A stretch of 64,000 nucleotides of DNA from an uncultured Saprospiraceae bacterium (GCA_938015595.1 CALLPI010000005.1:62001-126000), one strand, 5' to 3'; numbered from the stretch's first letter, positions 1 to 9,888 are shown. Notes: generated by a model from the letters alone, not told the origin. Numbers and translations are program-made.

Positions 1-1890
1 GCTACCAGCGTGGCCGATGCTTTGCGTACCATTCCCGCTGATCAGATCAAGAGCGTGGAGGTCATCACCGCACCAGGCGCTCGTTACGACGGCGAAGGCT
101 CGGGCGGCATTATTAACATCATTACTAAGCGCAAGGCTGCTCAGGGAGTGACCGGCTCCGTTAGTGCGTCGATAGGCAACCGCATGAACCGCAGTAATTT
201 CAACCTCAACATGGCTCAGGGGCGCTTTGGCCTCAATACCAACATCAATGGCTGGGCTTCGTGGAAGCGCCCTGGGTTCACCAACTTCTACCGGGAAGAT
301 TTCACAGCTGGTGGTCAAGCCCGCCTTTTCCGCCAAGATGGCGATGCCACCACCCAAACCTACGGCCCAGGTGGCTCCATCAGTGCTTTCTATGACATCA
401 ATGCCTACAATGCTCTGTCGTCTTCGTTGTCTTTTCGTAGCTATGGCGATACGCGCTACGAGTTGGTCAACTCCCTCTTTCAAGATCCTGTAGCTGGCCT
501 CAACCAGGCCTACACCCGTCGCAGCAACTCCTCGTCGTTGCGCGGCGGCTTTGATTGGACTACCGACTATCGCCGTACTTTCAAAAAGCCTGAACAGGAA
601 TTTATAATTGCCGTTCAGTTTAGCGGTAACCAAAGTTCTAACAAAAACTCCTTAGAGCAAATTAGCCCCGAGGATATACTGCGACGCAACGAGCGCAACC
701 GCAACTCCGGCTTCAACTTAGAAACCACCCTTCAAGCTGATTATATCCACCCCATTAGTTCGGCCGTTAAGTTAGAGACTGGTTTAAAGGGGATCCTACG
801 TAAAATAGACAGCGATTTTGGTAGTGAATACTGGGACTTTGACTTGCTGCAATATATCGTCAATCCTCTGCGCACTGATGTATTTTACTATGACCAGGAC
901 GTCATTTCCGGCTATGTATCCGCCACGGCTAAGCTCGGCAAGCATTATGGTATCAATGCTGGTGCGCGTTATGAATATACCTTCATAGGCGGGGATTTTA
1001 AGAACCAGCAAAGGAGTTTTACCAACAACTACGCTAATTTTCTGCCCAGCCTTACCATCAGCCGAAATTTCAAGAACTTCCGCTCACTCAAGCTTAGCTA
1101 TACCCAGCGTATCCAGCGGCCAGGCCTGCGCTTTGTCAACCCATTTGTCAACTTTAACGATCCGCGCAATATTTCCTACGGCAATCCTGAATTGCTGCCG
1201 GAGCTGACTAATCAGGTGGAACTAAGCTATAACACCAACATCAAAGGTGTGAGTACCAACATGGCTGTATTCTATCGCCATACTGGCGATGTTATCGAGA
1301 GCCTTCTGCGCATTGACGAGGAGGGCGTATCCGTAACTACATATGAGAATATCGGCGTGAATCAATCCGTTGGTTTCAATCTTTTTGCTTCTCTTTCGGT
1401 CAAAAAATTCCTGACCCTGCGTGGTAATCTCAACGTGAATACCTACGACAGCCGCAGCATGCTTCCTGGGTTGGACTTGCGCAGGCAGGCCGTCGTATGG
1501 GGCGGCAACATTAGTTCCACATTCAATTTTCCTAAGAATTACCGCCTGGAAATTTCTGGCTTTTACCGTGCTCCGCGCCAAACGCTTCAGGGGTTCAATC
1601 CCTCTTTTTATATGATGAACGTTGGCTTTCAAAAGGAGTTCAACAAACGGGCCACGCTGGGCATAGTGGTTGTGCAGCCCTTTTCTGAATATATCCGTTT
1701 CCCGTCGAGGCTGGAGGGAGACAACTTCTTTCAGCGCAGTGAATTGCGCATACCTTTCCGCTCGTTTGGTCTCAATTTTGGCTATCGTTTCGGCAAAATG
1801 GACTTCAACAAGGGGCCGCGCCAGCGTAGAAGCAGCATCCGCAACAATGACCAGAAAGATGATGGTGACGACAACGGCGGTATGCGATAG
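1..1890 (+). CDS. TonB-dependent receptor, C-terminal part (5' end outside window)
   Basis: The frame is open from base 1, so the gene starts upstream and only about 629 C-terminal residues are present. The first visible residues (IPADQIKSVEVITAPGARYD, then GSGGIINIITK) match the end of a TonB receptor plug domain. The rest is a long run of alternating aromatic/polar beta strands, as in the outer-membrane beta-barrel family typical of Bacteroidota (OMP_b-brl_3 type). The C-terminus continues past the last strand into a basic then acidic tail (RQRRSSIRNNDQKDDGDDNG), which is common in this subgroup. It should sit in the outer membrane and import an unknown ligand using TonB energy. It ends 10 bases before the convergent protease gene. 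The substrate cannot be told from sequence. Confidence 0.9.
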   Translation, partial: ATSVADALRTIPADQIKSVEVITAPGARYDGEGSGGIINIITKRKAAQGVTGSVSASIGNRMNRSNFNLNMAQGRFGLNTNINGWASWKRPGFTNFYREDFTAGGQARLFRQDGDATTQTYGPGGSISAFYDINAYNALSSSLSFRSYGDTRYELVNSLFQDPVAGLNQAYTRRSNSSSLRGGFDWTTDYRRTFKKPEQEFIIAVQFSGNQSSNKNSLEQISPEDILRRNERNRNSGFNLETTLQADYIHPISSAVKLETGLKGILRKIDSDFGSEYWDFDLLQYIVNPLRTDVFYYDQDVISGYVSATAKLGKHYGINAGARYEYTFIGGDFKNQQRSFTNNYANFLPSLTISRNFKNFRSLKLSYTQRIQRPGLRFVNPFVNFNDPRNISYGNPELLPELTNQVELSYNTNIKGVSTNMAVFYRHTGDVIESLLRIDEEGVSVTTYENIGVNQSVGFNLFASLSVKKFLTLRGNLNVNTYDSRSMLPGLDLRRQAVVWGGNISSTFNFPKNYRLEISGFYRAPRQTLQGFNPSFYMMNVGFQKEFNKRATLGIVVVQPFSEYIRFPSRLEGDNFFQRSELRIPFRSFGLNFGYRFGKMDFNKGPRQRRSSIRNNDQKDDGDDNGGMR

Positions 1891-1900
1891 CGTACGATAA

Positions 1901-4900
1901 TCAGCCACCTGCTAAAATGACCAGTTTGGCAGGTGGCCACACGCCTGGCTTTTTTACCGTCACCCAAAATACTCCGCCTGGCAATCCTTGTACTTGCAAA
2001 TCTATAAGGTTATTGCCTGGTGCAACCTGACTGGTCTGCCTGTGCCATACCTGACCATCTGCTGATTGTATTATCAACTCGACTGGCTCTTCATTTTCAG
2101 CATATAGTTGTAAAGTAGCTGAGCCTTTCGCCGGGTTGGGAAAGATGACCATTTCGGGGTGCAATCTGGCACCTAAAGGTTTATGCAGCGCCATAGATGA
2201 AGGAGGGGCCTCAACCATTTCCGGTGAGTCTTGTTGAGCGCTGCTAGTTATGTGCAAGGTGTAATCCTCCACTTCCCCCCAGGGGAAGGTGTCGCATGGT
2301 TCTGGCCAGTTGTTCCAGCGCATGGCTATGCGCACCCTGATTGGGCCTGGGCTTAAATTGGCAGCTAGATAGATGGTAGCATGAATAAGCTGATTGCTTA
2401 AGTTGCTGTACAATACCTGCTCGCCGGGGTCCAGGAAGTCGCCATCCCGATTGTAGTCCATCCATACGCGCCAGTGCTCGCCGCCGGGTGTGTCAAAGTG
2501 CCCGGGTGTCAATACAATTTCCATGGGAGCGCCTGAAGGCACGCTTGCGTATAGCGCAGTGAAATTAGCATAGCCTCCATTTGGCCCGGAGTCATTGACC
2601 AGGGTGCCAAGCTGTACGCGCTGTATCCATTTATTGGCAGTACTCGAGCCCCCGGAAGCGCAATAAGTCATTCCGCCTCCAGACGCGGGCGGCAGTACGA
2701 TGGTGTAATCCTCTACTTCACCATAAGGGAAATTGCCACATGGCAAGGCACTGGCGCCATAGCGCATGGCCACGCGCAAGAGGGTAGGCCCAGGCCCATA
2801 CCCTGAGGGCAGTTGTATAATTCCTTGCATCAAGCCTACTCCAGAAGCACTGAAAACCCTTTCTGCCGGATCTTCTAAGAGGCCATCGCGATTCAGGTCA
2901 ATCCATACGGTCCAGTATTCGAGATACTGTACGTTGGCGTAAGCGGGTTGGAGTTCAATATTCATGGACGGGCTGGCAGTAATGTGCATAGCAGTGAAAT
3001 TGCCGTACCCTCCGTTGTTGCCACTTTGGTGCACGAAACTGCCTATCTGTACGCGCTGTATCCATTCAAAGCCGGTGTTGTTGCCTATTGCAGCACAATA
3101 TGCCGCTGCTCCGCTGGGCACGATAATAGATTGCTGGCGTGTGCAGGCATTGGCGTCGGTGACTGTGACGTTGTATGTGCCAGCAGCCAAGCCTTGTACA
3201 GCCGATGAGGTAGCTCCGGTATTCCACAACGTACTATAAGGCCATACGCCTCCCGACAAGTTGAGTTGTATGGCACCATTGGTGCCGTTAGTAGAAGGGG
3301 TCACTATCGCTGTCAAGGATAATTCAGGTGGCTGGGGTACGGTGATTGCACCCGTCTGGCGGCAACCTCGCCCATCTGTAACAGTTACAGTCCATACTCC
3401 TGCCGAAAGCCCATTGACAATACTATCCGTTTGCCCGTTGCTCCATAGGAATGCCCAGGGCGCTGTACCGCCTGACGTTTCCACCCATGCTGAGCCATCG
3501 CTGCCACCGGCACATCGCACGGGCAAAGCCTCCAGTACCAGGCTAAGTGCAGGGGGCTGAGGCACTGTAACCGTGGCTACTGCCTGGCTTAGTCCATCTG
3601 AAACCGTCACTGTATAAGTACCTGCTACCAGATTGCTTACTGTTTGTGTGGTAGCGCCATTGCTCCAGGTGTAGTAGTAAGTTCCTGTGCCTTGAGTAGC
3701 CTGTACGATTGCTCTGCCATTGTTGCCACCAAAGCAACTCACTGGCTGCAGTACCAATGCCGATACTATGAGGGGTTGCCCGGTTGAGTTGAGACAAAAT
3801 GGCCTGTTTTCCTGCCCTGCAAACTGTGCCCCAGAAACCAGAATCTGCCCTGTGGCATTGCGCAATTGGTAATAGCCTTGACCGTGCTGGCAGCACAATC
3901 CATCATTGTAGCCGTCGTATATGACAAACTCGAAGCAGCCATAAGGCAAACAAAAAGTTTCTTGTACAGTGGAATACGGCGTAAAACCCGCGTACGGCCC
4001 GCCGGAAAGCAGTATGACGCCGGCGTTGTTGCGAATTTCCCAGCGTGTTTCTGAAGGAAATTGATCAAGTTTTATCGTCAGCGCGAGCCCCGATTGGCAT
4101 GGAAAGTGCATGTAGTAGCGCGCATAAGCCCGGCGGCCGGTGATACCACTAGTATGCCCAGCGCTCACGCTGTACCAGTTGGAGGTGTTGGGCTGTACAG
4201 CAAACAGAAGGAAGGTATCCGAAGTGACGCCAATCGGTTCCATATACTGTTCGCCTGCCGCATACACTGTGTAAGTATTGGCGCCAGCTACCCGCAACCA
4301 GGAAATGCGTGCCTGGTGCTCGCCGGCATTGTGCAACTGGAAATCGGGCAATCCTATGATAGAAACAGGTTTGGTACAAGTATCGGCCATGCCATTGCGG
4401 CTGATACGAAAAAAGGCTCTCCCTGTGACTATATCAGGCACTGTAAAGTCATAATGGCGCTTTTGTCCAGGAATGTCAGCAGCAATAGTTTGCCAGGTAG
4501 CCATGCTGTCGGTGGAATATTCCAATTGAAAAAAACCTTCTGAGCCGATAGCATCCCAGCGGATGGTTTCCACTTCATGGGGTACGAATGACGCCTCGCC
4601 GTTGGGGTAAGTCAATTTCAAAGGTTGATCTTCAAAATACCAGGCCACCAGGTAGTCTTGAGGTCCTTGAGGTACCATATGGCCTCTGATCTGGATGCGA
4701 TAAGCGCCAGCCGTAGGATTGTCAATGGTCACTTGCTCCACTACATTCGTGCGGTCTATACCTCGCCAGGCTGGTTTGGTGATGCTGTCTATGTGGGCAG
4801 CTTTGCTCAGCACCCAGGGGTGTATCACAGCGTTGTTTGGAGCAATGACGCTCAGGTCAAGGTCGTTGATCAAAGTTTGGCCGGCATTGGGTATGGCTGC

Positions 4901-6517
4901 TGGGTCAAACCAATAGACCATCACCCTAAGCTGCTTAGTATTAGCAGGCACAGGTATGATGTGGGTGTTTTGCGCTTGATGGCCTACGGTTCCGCTAACA
5001 AACCAATTGCTTTCTACTACCTTCATGGCTTTGACAGCGTTGGGGCGGCCCCAGCCAAATTCGTAATCAGGGCCAGGGCGGCCTAGATCGTCGGCAGTGT
5101 TCAAGAGCGCCGCCTTGATGTGTGCAAAAGTGGGATCGTTGTTTTGGTGATAGTGACGATAAGCCTGGTAGAGTTGGGCGGCTATCCCTGCAACCAAGGG
5201 CGCTGCCGCTGAAGTGCCGCTACCGATTTGGTAGGTATTGTCTGGGCCGGTAGTCAGGTTGCCCTGCCCCAGCGCGGTCAGGTCGGGTTTGAGTGTGCCA
5301 TCGTTTAAGGGGCCGCGGCTGCTGTTGATGCGCAAACTATCGTTGTAGAACAAGTTGCCCACTACCAATGCATGCTTGGCTGCCTTGCGCCCGCCGGTGA
5401 TGTTGCCAAACCGGTAGCCTAAATAGTAGCCTAACTGCCCAAAAGTACTACAGGTTTGTTGGCCATTATTACCTGCAGAGAACACGTGCAGCAATTCTCT
5501 GCGCTGTACAACCTGTGCATCCAGTTCGCTGGCCATAATGGAGTATATACCTCCGCAGCCATCGCCGTAGGAGGTAGAAGTGATAACAGAGCGATGCGCC
5601 AGGTAATTGGATACCGCCTGGGCGATGTGCGGGTAGTCGTTGATGTGATACAAGTGTAGATGCAGCCCCGGAGCAGCCCCAACGGCCAGCGGGTGGATGT
5701 TGCCCGCACCAGTCAGGATTCCTGCCGTCATATCGCCATGAGTGCCTGCGTTGAGTGAGGTGTGCAGCGTGAGGCGATTTTTAAAATCCAGATGAGATAC
5801 GCTGCCATCATCTGCCAGGCTTACTGATACCCCTTTGCCATTCCAGCCCCATTGGGGTCGTACAAGGTTGAAATTGCTTCTGACAGAGGTGTGTCCAGAA
5901 ATGCCTTCTGTAAATGAAGGTATCTCTGCTGGTGCCAGATACAAAATGCCGGGATGCGCTGCCAAGGCCATGACTTGGTCTGGAGATATGCAGATTTCCA
6001 ACCTGTTGTGGCGGGCAACTGTTGATGTATAGCCGAGGGCTACAAGGCTGTCGGCCAGCGTTGCAGGGGCAATATTGCCATAAGGCAGCACTTGTATTCG
6101 GATGAATTCGTCTTGTATGGCACGAGTGGGAGTATCTGAAGTTATCAATTCGGGCGATAATTTCCAGATTCGTTCAGGGAATAGTACAGCTCGCAACCCG
6201 GGTATGTCTCCTGGGTTTATGGAGGCGGGTAGAGCAGCAAAATAAGCGTAGTGCGGCACGTAATGTAGCAGCTCTACCCCCATAGTCGATAGCGCCGCCA
6301 TGGCATCGGCGTCTGGGATTTCCTTGAATTGCAGCAACAAGTAGTGCTTTTGCTGAAAGCGTGCCGATGCCAGCATTTCATTATTGACTTCCTGCGGCTT
6401 GATGAATGCTTGTGGCCGTACCTGCCCCACCTGGAAATGGATGGAATAGTCATTTTGACTAGCCGCACTGTACGCTATGAGCATACAGAGCCAGAGGGTG
6501 TGTTTGTTAGTGTTCAT
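1901..6517 (-). CDS. Secreted subtilisin-like (S8) protease with SprB and GEVED repeats, T9SS cargo
   Basis: A 1538-residue secreted serine protease. A signal peptide (about residues 1-20) is followed by a prodomain-like segment. The S8 catalytic domain shows Asp236 (LADDG), His260 (GTHGDMTAG), oxyanion Asn350 (SAGNNG) and Ser436 (GSGTSAAAP), so the triad is intact. Downstream come a beta-sandwich region, three SprB-type repeats (SNG...AGTYTVTVSD pattern, about 930-1140), and two GEVED domains, each ending in a GEVEDYT motif. The last ~80 residues start with FPNPAKG and form a type A T9SS sorting domain, so export through the outer membrane by the gliding/Por system is expected. The likely role is degradation of extracellular protein; the target is unknown. 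The upstream region is very AT-rich. Confidence 0.9.
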   Translation of the reverse strand: MNTNKHTLWLCMLIAYSAASQNDYSIHFQVGQVRPQAFIKPQEVNNEMLASARFQQKHYLLLQFKEIPDADAMAALSTMGVELLHYVPHYAYFAALPASINPGDIPGLRAVLFPERIWKLSPELITSDTPTRAIQDEFIRIQVLPYGNIAPATLADSLVALGYTSTVARHNRLEICISPDQVMALAAHPGILYLAPAEIPSFTEGISGHTSVRSNFNLVRPQWGWNGKGVSVSLADDGSVSHLDFKNRLTLHTSLNAGTHGDMTAGILTGAGNIHPLAVGAAPGLHLHLYHINDYPHIAQAVSNYLAHRSVITSTSYGDGCGGIYSIMASELDAQVVQRRELLHVFSAGNNGQQTCSTFGQLGYYLGYRFGNITGGRKAAKHALVVGNLFYNDSLRINSSRGPLNDGTLKPDLTALGQGNLTTGPDNTYQIGSGTSAAAPLVAGIAAQLYQAYRHYHQNNDPTFAHIKAALLNTADDLGRPGPDYEFGWGRPNAVKAMKVVESNWFVSGTVGHQAQNTHIIPVPANTKQLRVMVYWFDPAAIPNAGQTLINDLDLSVIAPNNAVIHPWVLSKAAHIDSITKPAWRGIDRTNVVEQVTIDNPTAGAYRIQIRGHMVPQGPQDYLVAWYFEDQPLKLTYPNGEASFVPHEVETIRWDAIGSEGFFQLEYSTDSMATWQTIAADIPGQKRHYDFTVPDIVTGRAFFRISRNGMADTCTKPVSIIGLPDFQLHNAGEHQARISWLRVAGANTYTVYAAGEQYMEPIGVTSDTFLLFAVQPNTSNWYSVSAGHTSGITGRRAYARYYMHFPCQSGLALTIKLDQFPSETRWEIRNNAGVILLSGGPYAGFTPYSTVQETFCLPYGCFEFVIYDGYNDGLCCQHGQGYYQLRNATGQILVSGAQFAGQENRPFCLNSTGQPLIVSALVLQPVSCFGGNNGRAIVQATQGTGTYYYTWSNGATTQTVSNLVAGTYTVTVSDGLSQAVATVTVPQPPALSLVLEALPVRCAGGSDGSAWVETSGGTAPWAFLWSNGQTDSIVNGLSAGVWTVTVTDGRGCRQTGAITVPQPPELSLTAIVTPSTNGTNGAIQLNLSGGVWPYSTLWNTGATSSAVQGLAAGTYNVTVTDANACTRQQSIIVPSGAAAYCAAIGNNTGFEWIQRVQIGSFVHQSGNNGGYGNFTAMHITASPSMNIELQPAYANVQYLEYWTVWIDLNRDGLLEDPAERVFSASGVGLMQGIIQLPSGYGPGPTLLRVAMRYGASALPCGNFPYGEVEDYTIVLPPASGGGMTYCASGGSSTANKWIQRVQLGTLVNDSGPNGGYANFTALYASVPSGAPMEIVLTPGHFDTPGGEHWRVWMDYNRDGDFLDPGEQVLYSNLSNQLIHATIYLAANLSPGPIRVRIAMRWNNWPEPCDTFPWGEVEDYTLHITSSAQQDSPEMVEAPPSSMALHKPLGARLHPEMVIFPNPAKGSATLQLYAENEEPVELIIQSADGQVWHRQTSQVAPGNNLIDLQVQGLPGGVFWVTVKKPGVWPPAKLVILAGG
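1904..1955 (+). terminator. Possible stem-loop terminator after the TonB receptor
   Basis: GCCACCTGC (1904-1912) pairs with GCAGGTGGC (1929-1937), a perfect 9-bp stem, and a T6 run follows at 1950-1955. It begins 13 bases after the receptor stop and lies inside the last codons of the convergent protease. The 12-base gap between stem and T-run weakens the call. Confidence 0.35.
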
Positions 6518-6613
6518 AGTGTCGCCGTTTTTGAGCCACCTTCTTTTTGCTTATGATAGTTTTATGGGGCGGTAAAATGCAGATGTGTATAAATTGCTTT
6601 ATTAAAAACAAGA

Positions 6614-6625
6614 CAAATATATTTG
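6614..6625. promoter_or_regulatory. Palindromic TATATTTG element upstream of the protease
   Basis: CAAATATATTTG is a perfect 12-bp palindrome in an AT-rich stretch, about 100 bases before the protease start. It reads TATATTTG on both strands, matching the Bacteroidota -7 element TAnnTTTG. No clear -33 TTG stands at the right distance on the minus strand, so the promoter call is tentative. Confidence 0.4.
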
Positions 6626-6708
6626 TTTTTTTTAACTTGTAAAGTATTGAAAGGATATTTGTTGTTTAATTAATTGCCTAATATATTTAAAAGATTAATA
6701 TACATAAA

Positions 6709-6732
6709 GTAACAACGACAAAAAATTGTTAC
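6709..6732 (-). terminator. Hairpin directly after the DNA glycosylase gene
   Basis: GTAACAA (6709-6715) pairs with TTGTTAC (6726-6732), beginning one base past the glycosylase stop codon. The loop is T-rich on the minus strand. It has no strong T tail, so it is only a candidate terminator. Confidence 0.35.
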
Positions 6733-6733
6733 A

Positions 6734-7342
6734 TTAGCCTCTGCTCGTCCAGGTGCTGTCTTTGATCCGAAAACGCCACGGCCATAGTGCACACTCGCCA
6801 GCGTACTGCACTCCTACTCTCGGACCAGCCAATATCTGACTCTCAACCACTGTTTCGTGGCGATCTTCAATCCAGATGGAACCCGAAGTATCCAGCAGGC
6901 TGGTGCCGCTCATGGAGGTATGTATCCCCATAGCCTGGCTCAAAGCACCTGGGCCGGCAGTGAGACGATAGGAGGGTGTGGTCATACCTCGGCGAGCCAG
7001 CATCAGCGGTAGGTTTTCTACGGGTTCTAAAGCTCTGATCAGTACAGCGTGGGGCATGTCGGCCTCTCCAGTAACGACGTTGAATAAATGGTGTATGCCA
7101 TAACATAGGTAAATGTAAGCTACGCCGCCAGGCTCGTACATCACGCGGGTGCGAGGCGTGCGGCGATGATTCCATGTATGGCAGGCTTTGTCGTCGGGGC
7201 CGCGGTAGGCCTCTGTCTCCACAATCCTGCCAACGGCTTGGCCTTCTGGCAGTTTCGTGACTAAGTATTTGCCCAGTAGTTCTCTAGCAATTTGAACTAC
7301 GTCTTCTCTTCGATAAAATGCAGCGTCCAGGCGTTGATTCAT
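6734..7342 (-). CDS. mpg: 3-methyladenine DNA glycosylase (AAG/MPG family)
   Basis: A 202-residue protein of normal length for the AAG/MPG family, which excises alkylated and deaminated purines at the start of base-excision repair. Diagnostic stretches are the N-terminal LARELLGKYLV-like segment, the catalytic-region ETEAYRGPDDKACH with its conserved Glu, YVYL-like YIYLCYGIH, and the C-terminal GPGALSQAMG. It acts on DNA in the cytoplasm. It is transcribed away from the following T9SS gene and stands alone before the protease gene. The N-terminal methionine gives the usual family start. No truncation or missing key residue is seen. Confidence 0.93.
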   Translation of the reverse strand: MNQRLDAAFYRREDVVQIARELLGKYLVTKLPEGQAVGRIVETEAYRGPDDKACHTWNHRRTPRTRVMYEPGGVAYIYLCYGIHHLFNVVTGEADMPHAVLIRALEPVENLPLMLARRGMTTPSYRLTAGPGALSQAMGIHTSMSGTSLLDTSGSIWIEDRHETVVESQILAGPRVGVQYAGECALWPWRFRIKDSTWTSRG

Positions 7343-7525
7343 TTTGTTTTTGATTTAAGTGGCACACTGTGCAAAGAAATCACATATCTTTGCGAGCCAA
7401 TGTAGAAAGTTTTATCTGCTTCTTTCCGGCAACTATTACTACGATCTCCGTTTTTTAATGCATCCATTCTCCGTGCACTGGCTTTCTAGCCAGCGCCTGC
7501 AGAATTGCATGCAAAATGGTATTAT

Positions 7526-7539
7526 CAAATAACTATTTG
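7526..7539. repeat. Small palindrome just before the PKD protein start
   Basis: CAAATA (7526-7531), AC, TATTTG (7534-7539) form a perfect 6-bp inverted repeat ending five bases before the ATG at 7545. It could be an operator or a stem near the start codon. No TAnnTTTG match is present here. Confidence 0.3.
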
Positions 7540-7544
7540 AACGG

Positions 7545-9368
7545 ATGATTCAACATTTTACGCTTTGTTGTCTTTTTTGGTGTGGTGCAGGTGCAGCGCT
7601 ACTGGCCCAGCAAGCTTGCCCGACCTGCCACATTCAACTTCCGGCCAATTTGCCCGCCGATACCCTTTGGCTGGCTCAGGCGCCTACTGGCAGAGCTGGC
7701 CAGGTTTACAGCGGCGATATTTCCTTCCGGTTGCCCCGTACCACTACGCCGGTAGCCGCCTTGGATAGCACGGTCACGCCTGGCATAAGTATACAGAAAA
7801 TCACCATTACTGGGCTAACCAATTTGCCGCCTGGCCTCAACTGGTTTGCACCTCAGCTTATGTTTCCTTTACCTGACTCCACCGATGGCTGTATTAGGAT
7901 ATGCGGCATGCCCTTGCAGGCAGGCACTTACCTAGTCAACGTAGTGCTCACAGCTCAGGTGTTTATTTTTACCCAAACAGCCACCTTCACCTTTCCTATT
8001 ACCATAGAGCCTGCTCAGAGCGTGACGCAGGGCTTCACAGTGGTCAATGCTTCAGGCTGCGGTCAAGTCACGGCGAGTTTTGTCAACAACGTACCCTCTG
8101 GCGGTTTGTCGGGTTTTGCTTATTTGTGGAACTTTGGCAATGGCAACTACTCTATTGAAGAAAATCCGGTGGCTCAGACTTACAGTGTCCCCGGGCAATA
8201 CCCTGTGCATTATCAGGCTGTGATAGACACTACGGGGCATAGGCTTGCGCGCGTGCGCATTTTGCAGTTGAGCTGTTCTGACCTGTTCAATGGGCCAGAC
8301 CTACAGATTTTTGTATATGCTCCCGACAGTACGGAATTGTTTCGCTCCGGCGTTGTCCAAAATGCCGTTCTGCCCGTGGAGTTTGTGCTCAATGTGCCCA
8401 TTGGCACTGGCAATCACCGCCTACGCGTCATTGACGTGGATGCCGGTCCATTGGGTGGCGCCGACGACGAATGCGGCATCATAACTTTTAACCGAACATT
8501 ATCGGGCGAACTTACTGCCGGCCCACTGCGCGCTTTACTGGACATCATCCACCCAGTGGATACCGTGCGCTCATCTGACACCATTAGAGTGTACGCACAG
8601 CCTACCGCACCGCAGATCATGGGTATGCCCGATGGCCCCCTATGCAGTGGCGAAACCCTTACCCTGGCCGTGGACTATCCCGACAACCTACAATGGTACA
8701 AAGACAGCATACCGGTGCTGCCTGGGGACGCAGCTACGCTCGACGTACAGCACACAGGGGTATATCATGTGGACTACACCTCGCCAGAAGGCTGCCGGGT
8801 GTCGTCAATGCCGGTAGCAGTGCAATTTGTGGCCCCGCCTGATTTACCTGTTTTTACTTCCGATGGCAATCGCTTGTATTTGTTCGACCCTGGCATCCTG
8901 CCCGCTGCTTTTCAACTGCAATGGTATCGAGACGGGGAGCCAATAGCTGGCGCCACGGGCACAAGTCTGTGCATTACTAGCTCAGGTTTCTATACGCTTG
9001 AGTTGCGCAATACTGCCAGTGGATGTGCCAGCCGCTTTGGTTTGCCAGCCAGCTACAATCCCGATGCACCGCCCTGCCTTTCCACTGGCACGGAAGAAAA
9101 TCAGATGCGTCTCCTGTCAGCTGAGGTTTCCCCAAATCCCGCTGATGGCGATGTACAGGTGAAGGTGGCTACGGCGATAGGGGCCTCCGATATTTATTGG
9201 GTGCTTTACGACGGGCAGGGTAGGCGATGGGCGCAAGGCTTGTGGCCTGTGCAAGCCAACCAGCATATGACGCAGATCCTGCACATGCAACACTTACCAG
9301 CTGGCTTGTACATGCTTCGGCTGCAAGCAAAACACCAGCAGGCCGCGCTTAAAATTATCAAACGCTGA
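7545..9368 (+). CDS. Secreted PKD-domain protein with T9SS sorting tail
   Basis: A 607-residue secreted protein. The N-terminus has a hydrophobic signal ending LLAQQ. A Cys-containing N-terminal domain is followed by a PKD-like fold (about residues 175-230, YLWNFGNGN). Next comes a beta-sandwich region carrying DVDAGPLGGADDECG (about 305), an acidic loop that could bind calcium. Two Ig-like segments follow, each with an LQWY motif (about 390 and 465). The last ~80 residues (EVSPNPADG through a C-terminal KIIKR) match type A T9SS sorting domains, so surface anchoring or release is likely. No catalytic motif is visible, so it is probably adhesive or structural. It is monocistronic by spacing. 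Confidence 0.85.
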   Translation: MIQHFTLCCLFWCGAGAALLAQQACPTCHIQLPANLPADTLWLAQAPTGRAGQVYSGDISFRLPRTTTPVAALDSTVTPGISIQKITITGLTNLPPGLNWFAPQLMFPLPDSTDGCIRICGMPLQAGTYLVNVVLTAQVFIFTQTATFTFPITIEPAQSVTQGFTVVNASGCGQVTASFVNNVPSGGLSGFAYLWNFGNGNYSIEENPVAQTYSVPGQYPVHYQAVIDTTGHRLARVRILQLSCSDLFNGPDLQIFVYAPDSTELFRSGVVQNAVLPVEFVLNVPIGTGNHRLRVIDVDAGPLGGADDECGIITFNRTLSGELTAGPLRALLDIIHPVDTVRSSDTIRVYAQPTAPQIMGMPDGPLCSGETLTLAVDYPDNLQWYKDSIPVLPGDAATLDVQHTGVYHVDYTSPEGCRVSSMPVAVQFVAPPDLPVFTSDGNRLYLFDPGILPAAFQLQWYRDGEPIAGATGTSLCITSSGFYTLELRNTASGCASRFGLPASYNPDAPPCLSTGTEENQMRLLSAEVSPNPADGDVQVKVATAIGASDIYWVLYDGQGRRWAQGLWPVQANQHMTQILHMQHLPAGLYMLRLQAKHQQAALKIIKR

Positions 9369-9397
9369 ACTAGGTGTGTGTGTCAGGTTAAGGCGCC

Positions 9398-9697
9398 TCA
9401 GTAGTTGCAGTCGCGTCTTAGCAGTGCCTTCTCAAGAGTCTCTCGGCAGGAGTGCGCTACCGGTACCACCGTATTGCCTACTACAGTGAGCTGGTGACGC
9501 TCTATCTTGCGAATGGCCTTGAGCACTACCGCATAAGGCTTATGCACTCGCAAGAAATCAGCAGTCAGCAGCATGTCCAGGAGTTGGGGCATGGTCATGC
9601 GCGTAATGGTTGTGCCTTCAGTATGATGAATGAAAAGTAGGTTGGTGTCGGAGCGTGCAAAAAAGTATATCGGGTACGTGTACGCGCACCCAATCAT
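9398..9697 (-). CDS. Standalone LytTR DNA-binding domain protein
   Basis: A 99-residue protein that is almost exactly one LytTR DNA-binding domain: IYFFARSDTNLLFIH at the start, the core DFLRVHKPYAVVLKAIRKI, then VVGNTVVPVA and the RETLEKAL end. LytTR domains usually follow a receiver domain. Here the frame has a stop codon (TAA) about a dozen bases upstream of the ATG at 9697, so no receiver is attached. It should bind DNA as a transcription regulator, perhaps at constitutive strength or under control of a partner. It lies downstream of phaC on the same strand with a 191-base gap. It could be the remnant of a longer response regulator, but the domain itself looks intact. Confidence 0.75.
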   Translation of the reverse strand: MIGCAYTYPIYFFARSDTNLLFIHHTEGTTITRMTMPQLLDMLLTADFLRVHKPYAVVLKAIRKIERHQLTVVGNTVVPVAHSCRETLEKALLRRDCNY

Positions 9698-9805
9698 ATC
9701 TGTTTTTTACGAAAATATCATCAATGTGGGGTTGGATTTGCCGTCTGGAAGCACGTTGACAAGCTTTCAGGAATCGCGAAAACTCAATGGCTTGAGGGCG
9801 ATACA

Positions 9806-9833
9806 GCCGGGGCGCCTTCGCAGCGCCACCGGC
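9806..9833 (-). terminator. Strong GC stem-loop after phaC
   Basis: GCCGG (9806-9810) pairs with CCGGC (9829-9833), and GGCGC (9811-9815) with GCGCC (9823-9827), with one bulged base. The compact 10-bp stem lies about 55 bases past the phaC stop. No T-run follows, so it may be a Rho-type pause or an mRNA stabiliser. Confidence 0.4.
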
Positions 9834-9888
9834 TCAGCCCTAACCAAATATCCAGTTGAACATGTACGAAAACGCAGTACGAAGCAAT

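Noticed and set aside
1222-1908. A 228-codon minus-strand frame opposite the TonB receptor
   Set aside because: It is the antisense shadow of a well-matched receptor and has no recognisable domain.
6614-6625. A dispersed palindromic repeat
   Set aside because: Similar TAnnTTTG motifs are promoters elsewhere in this window; one copy is not enough to call a repeat family.
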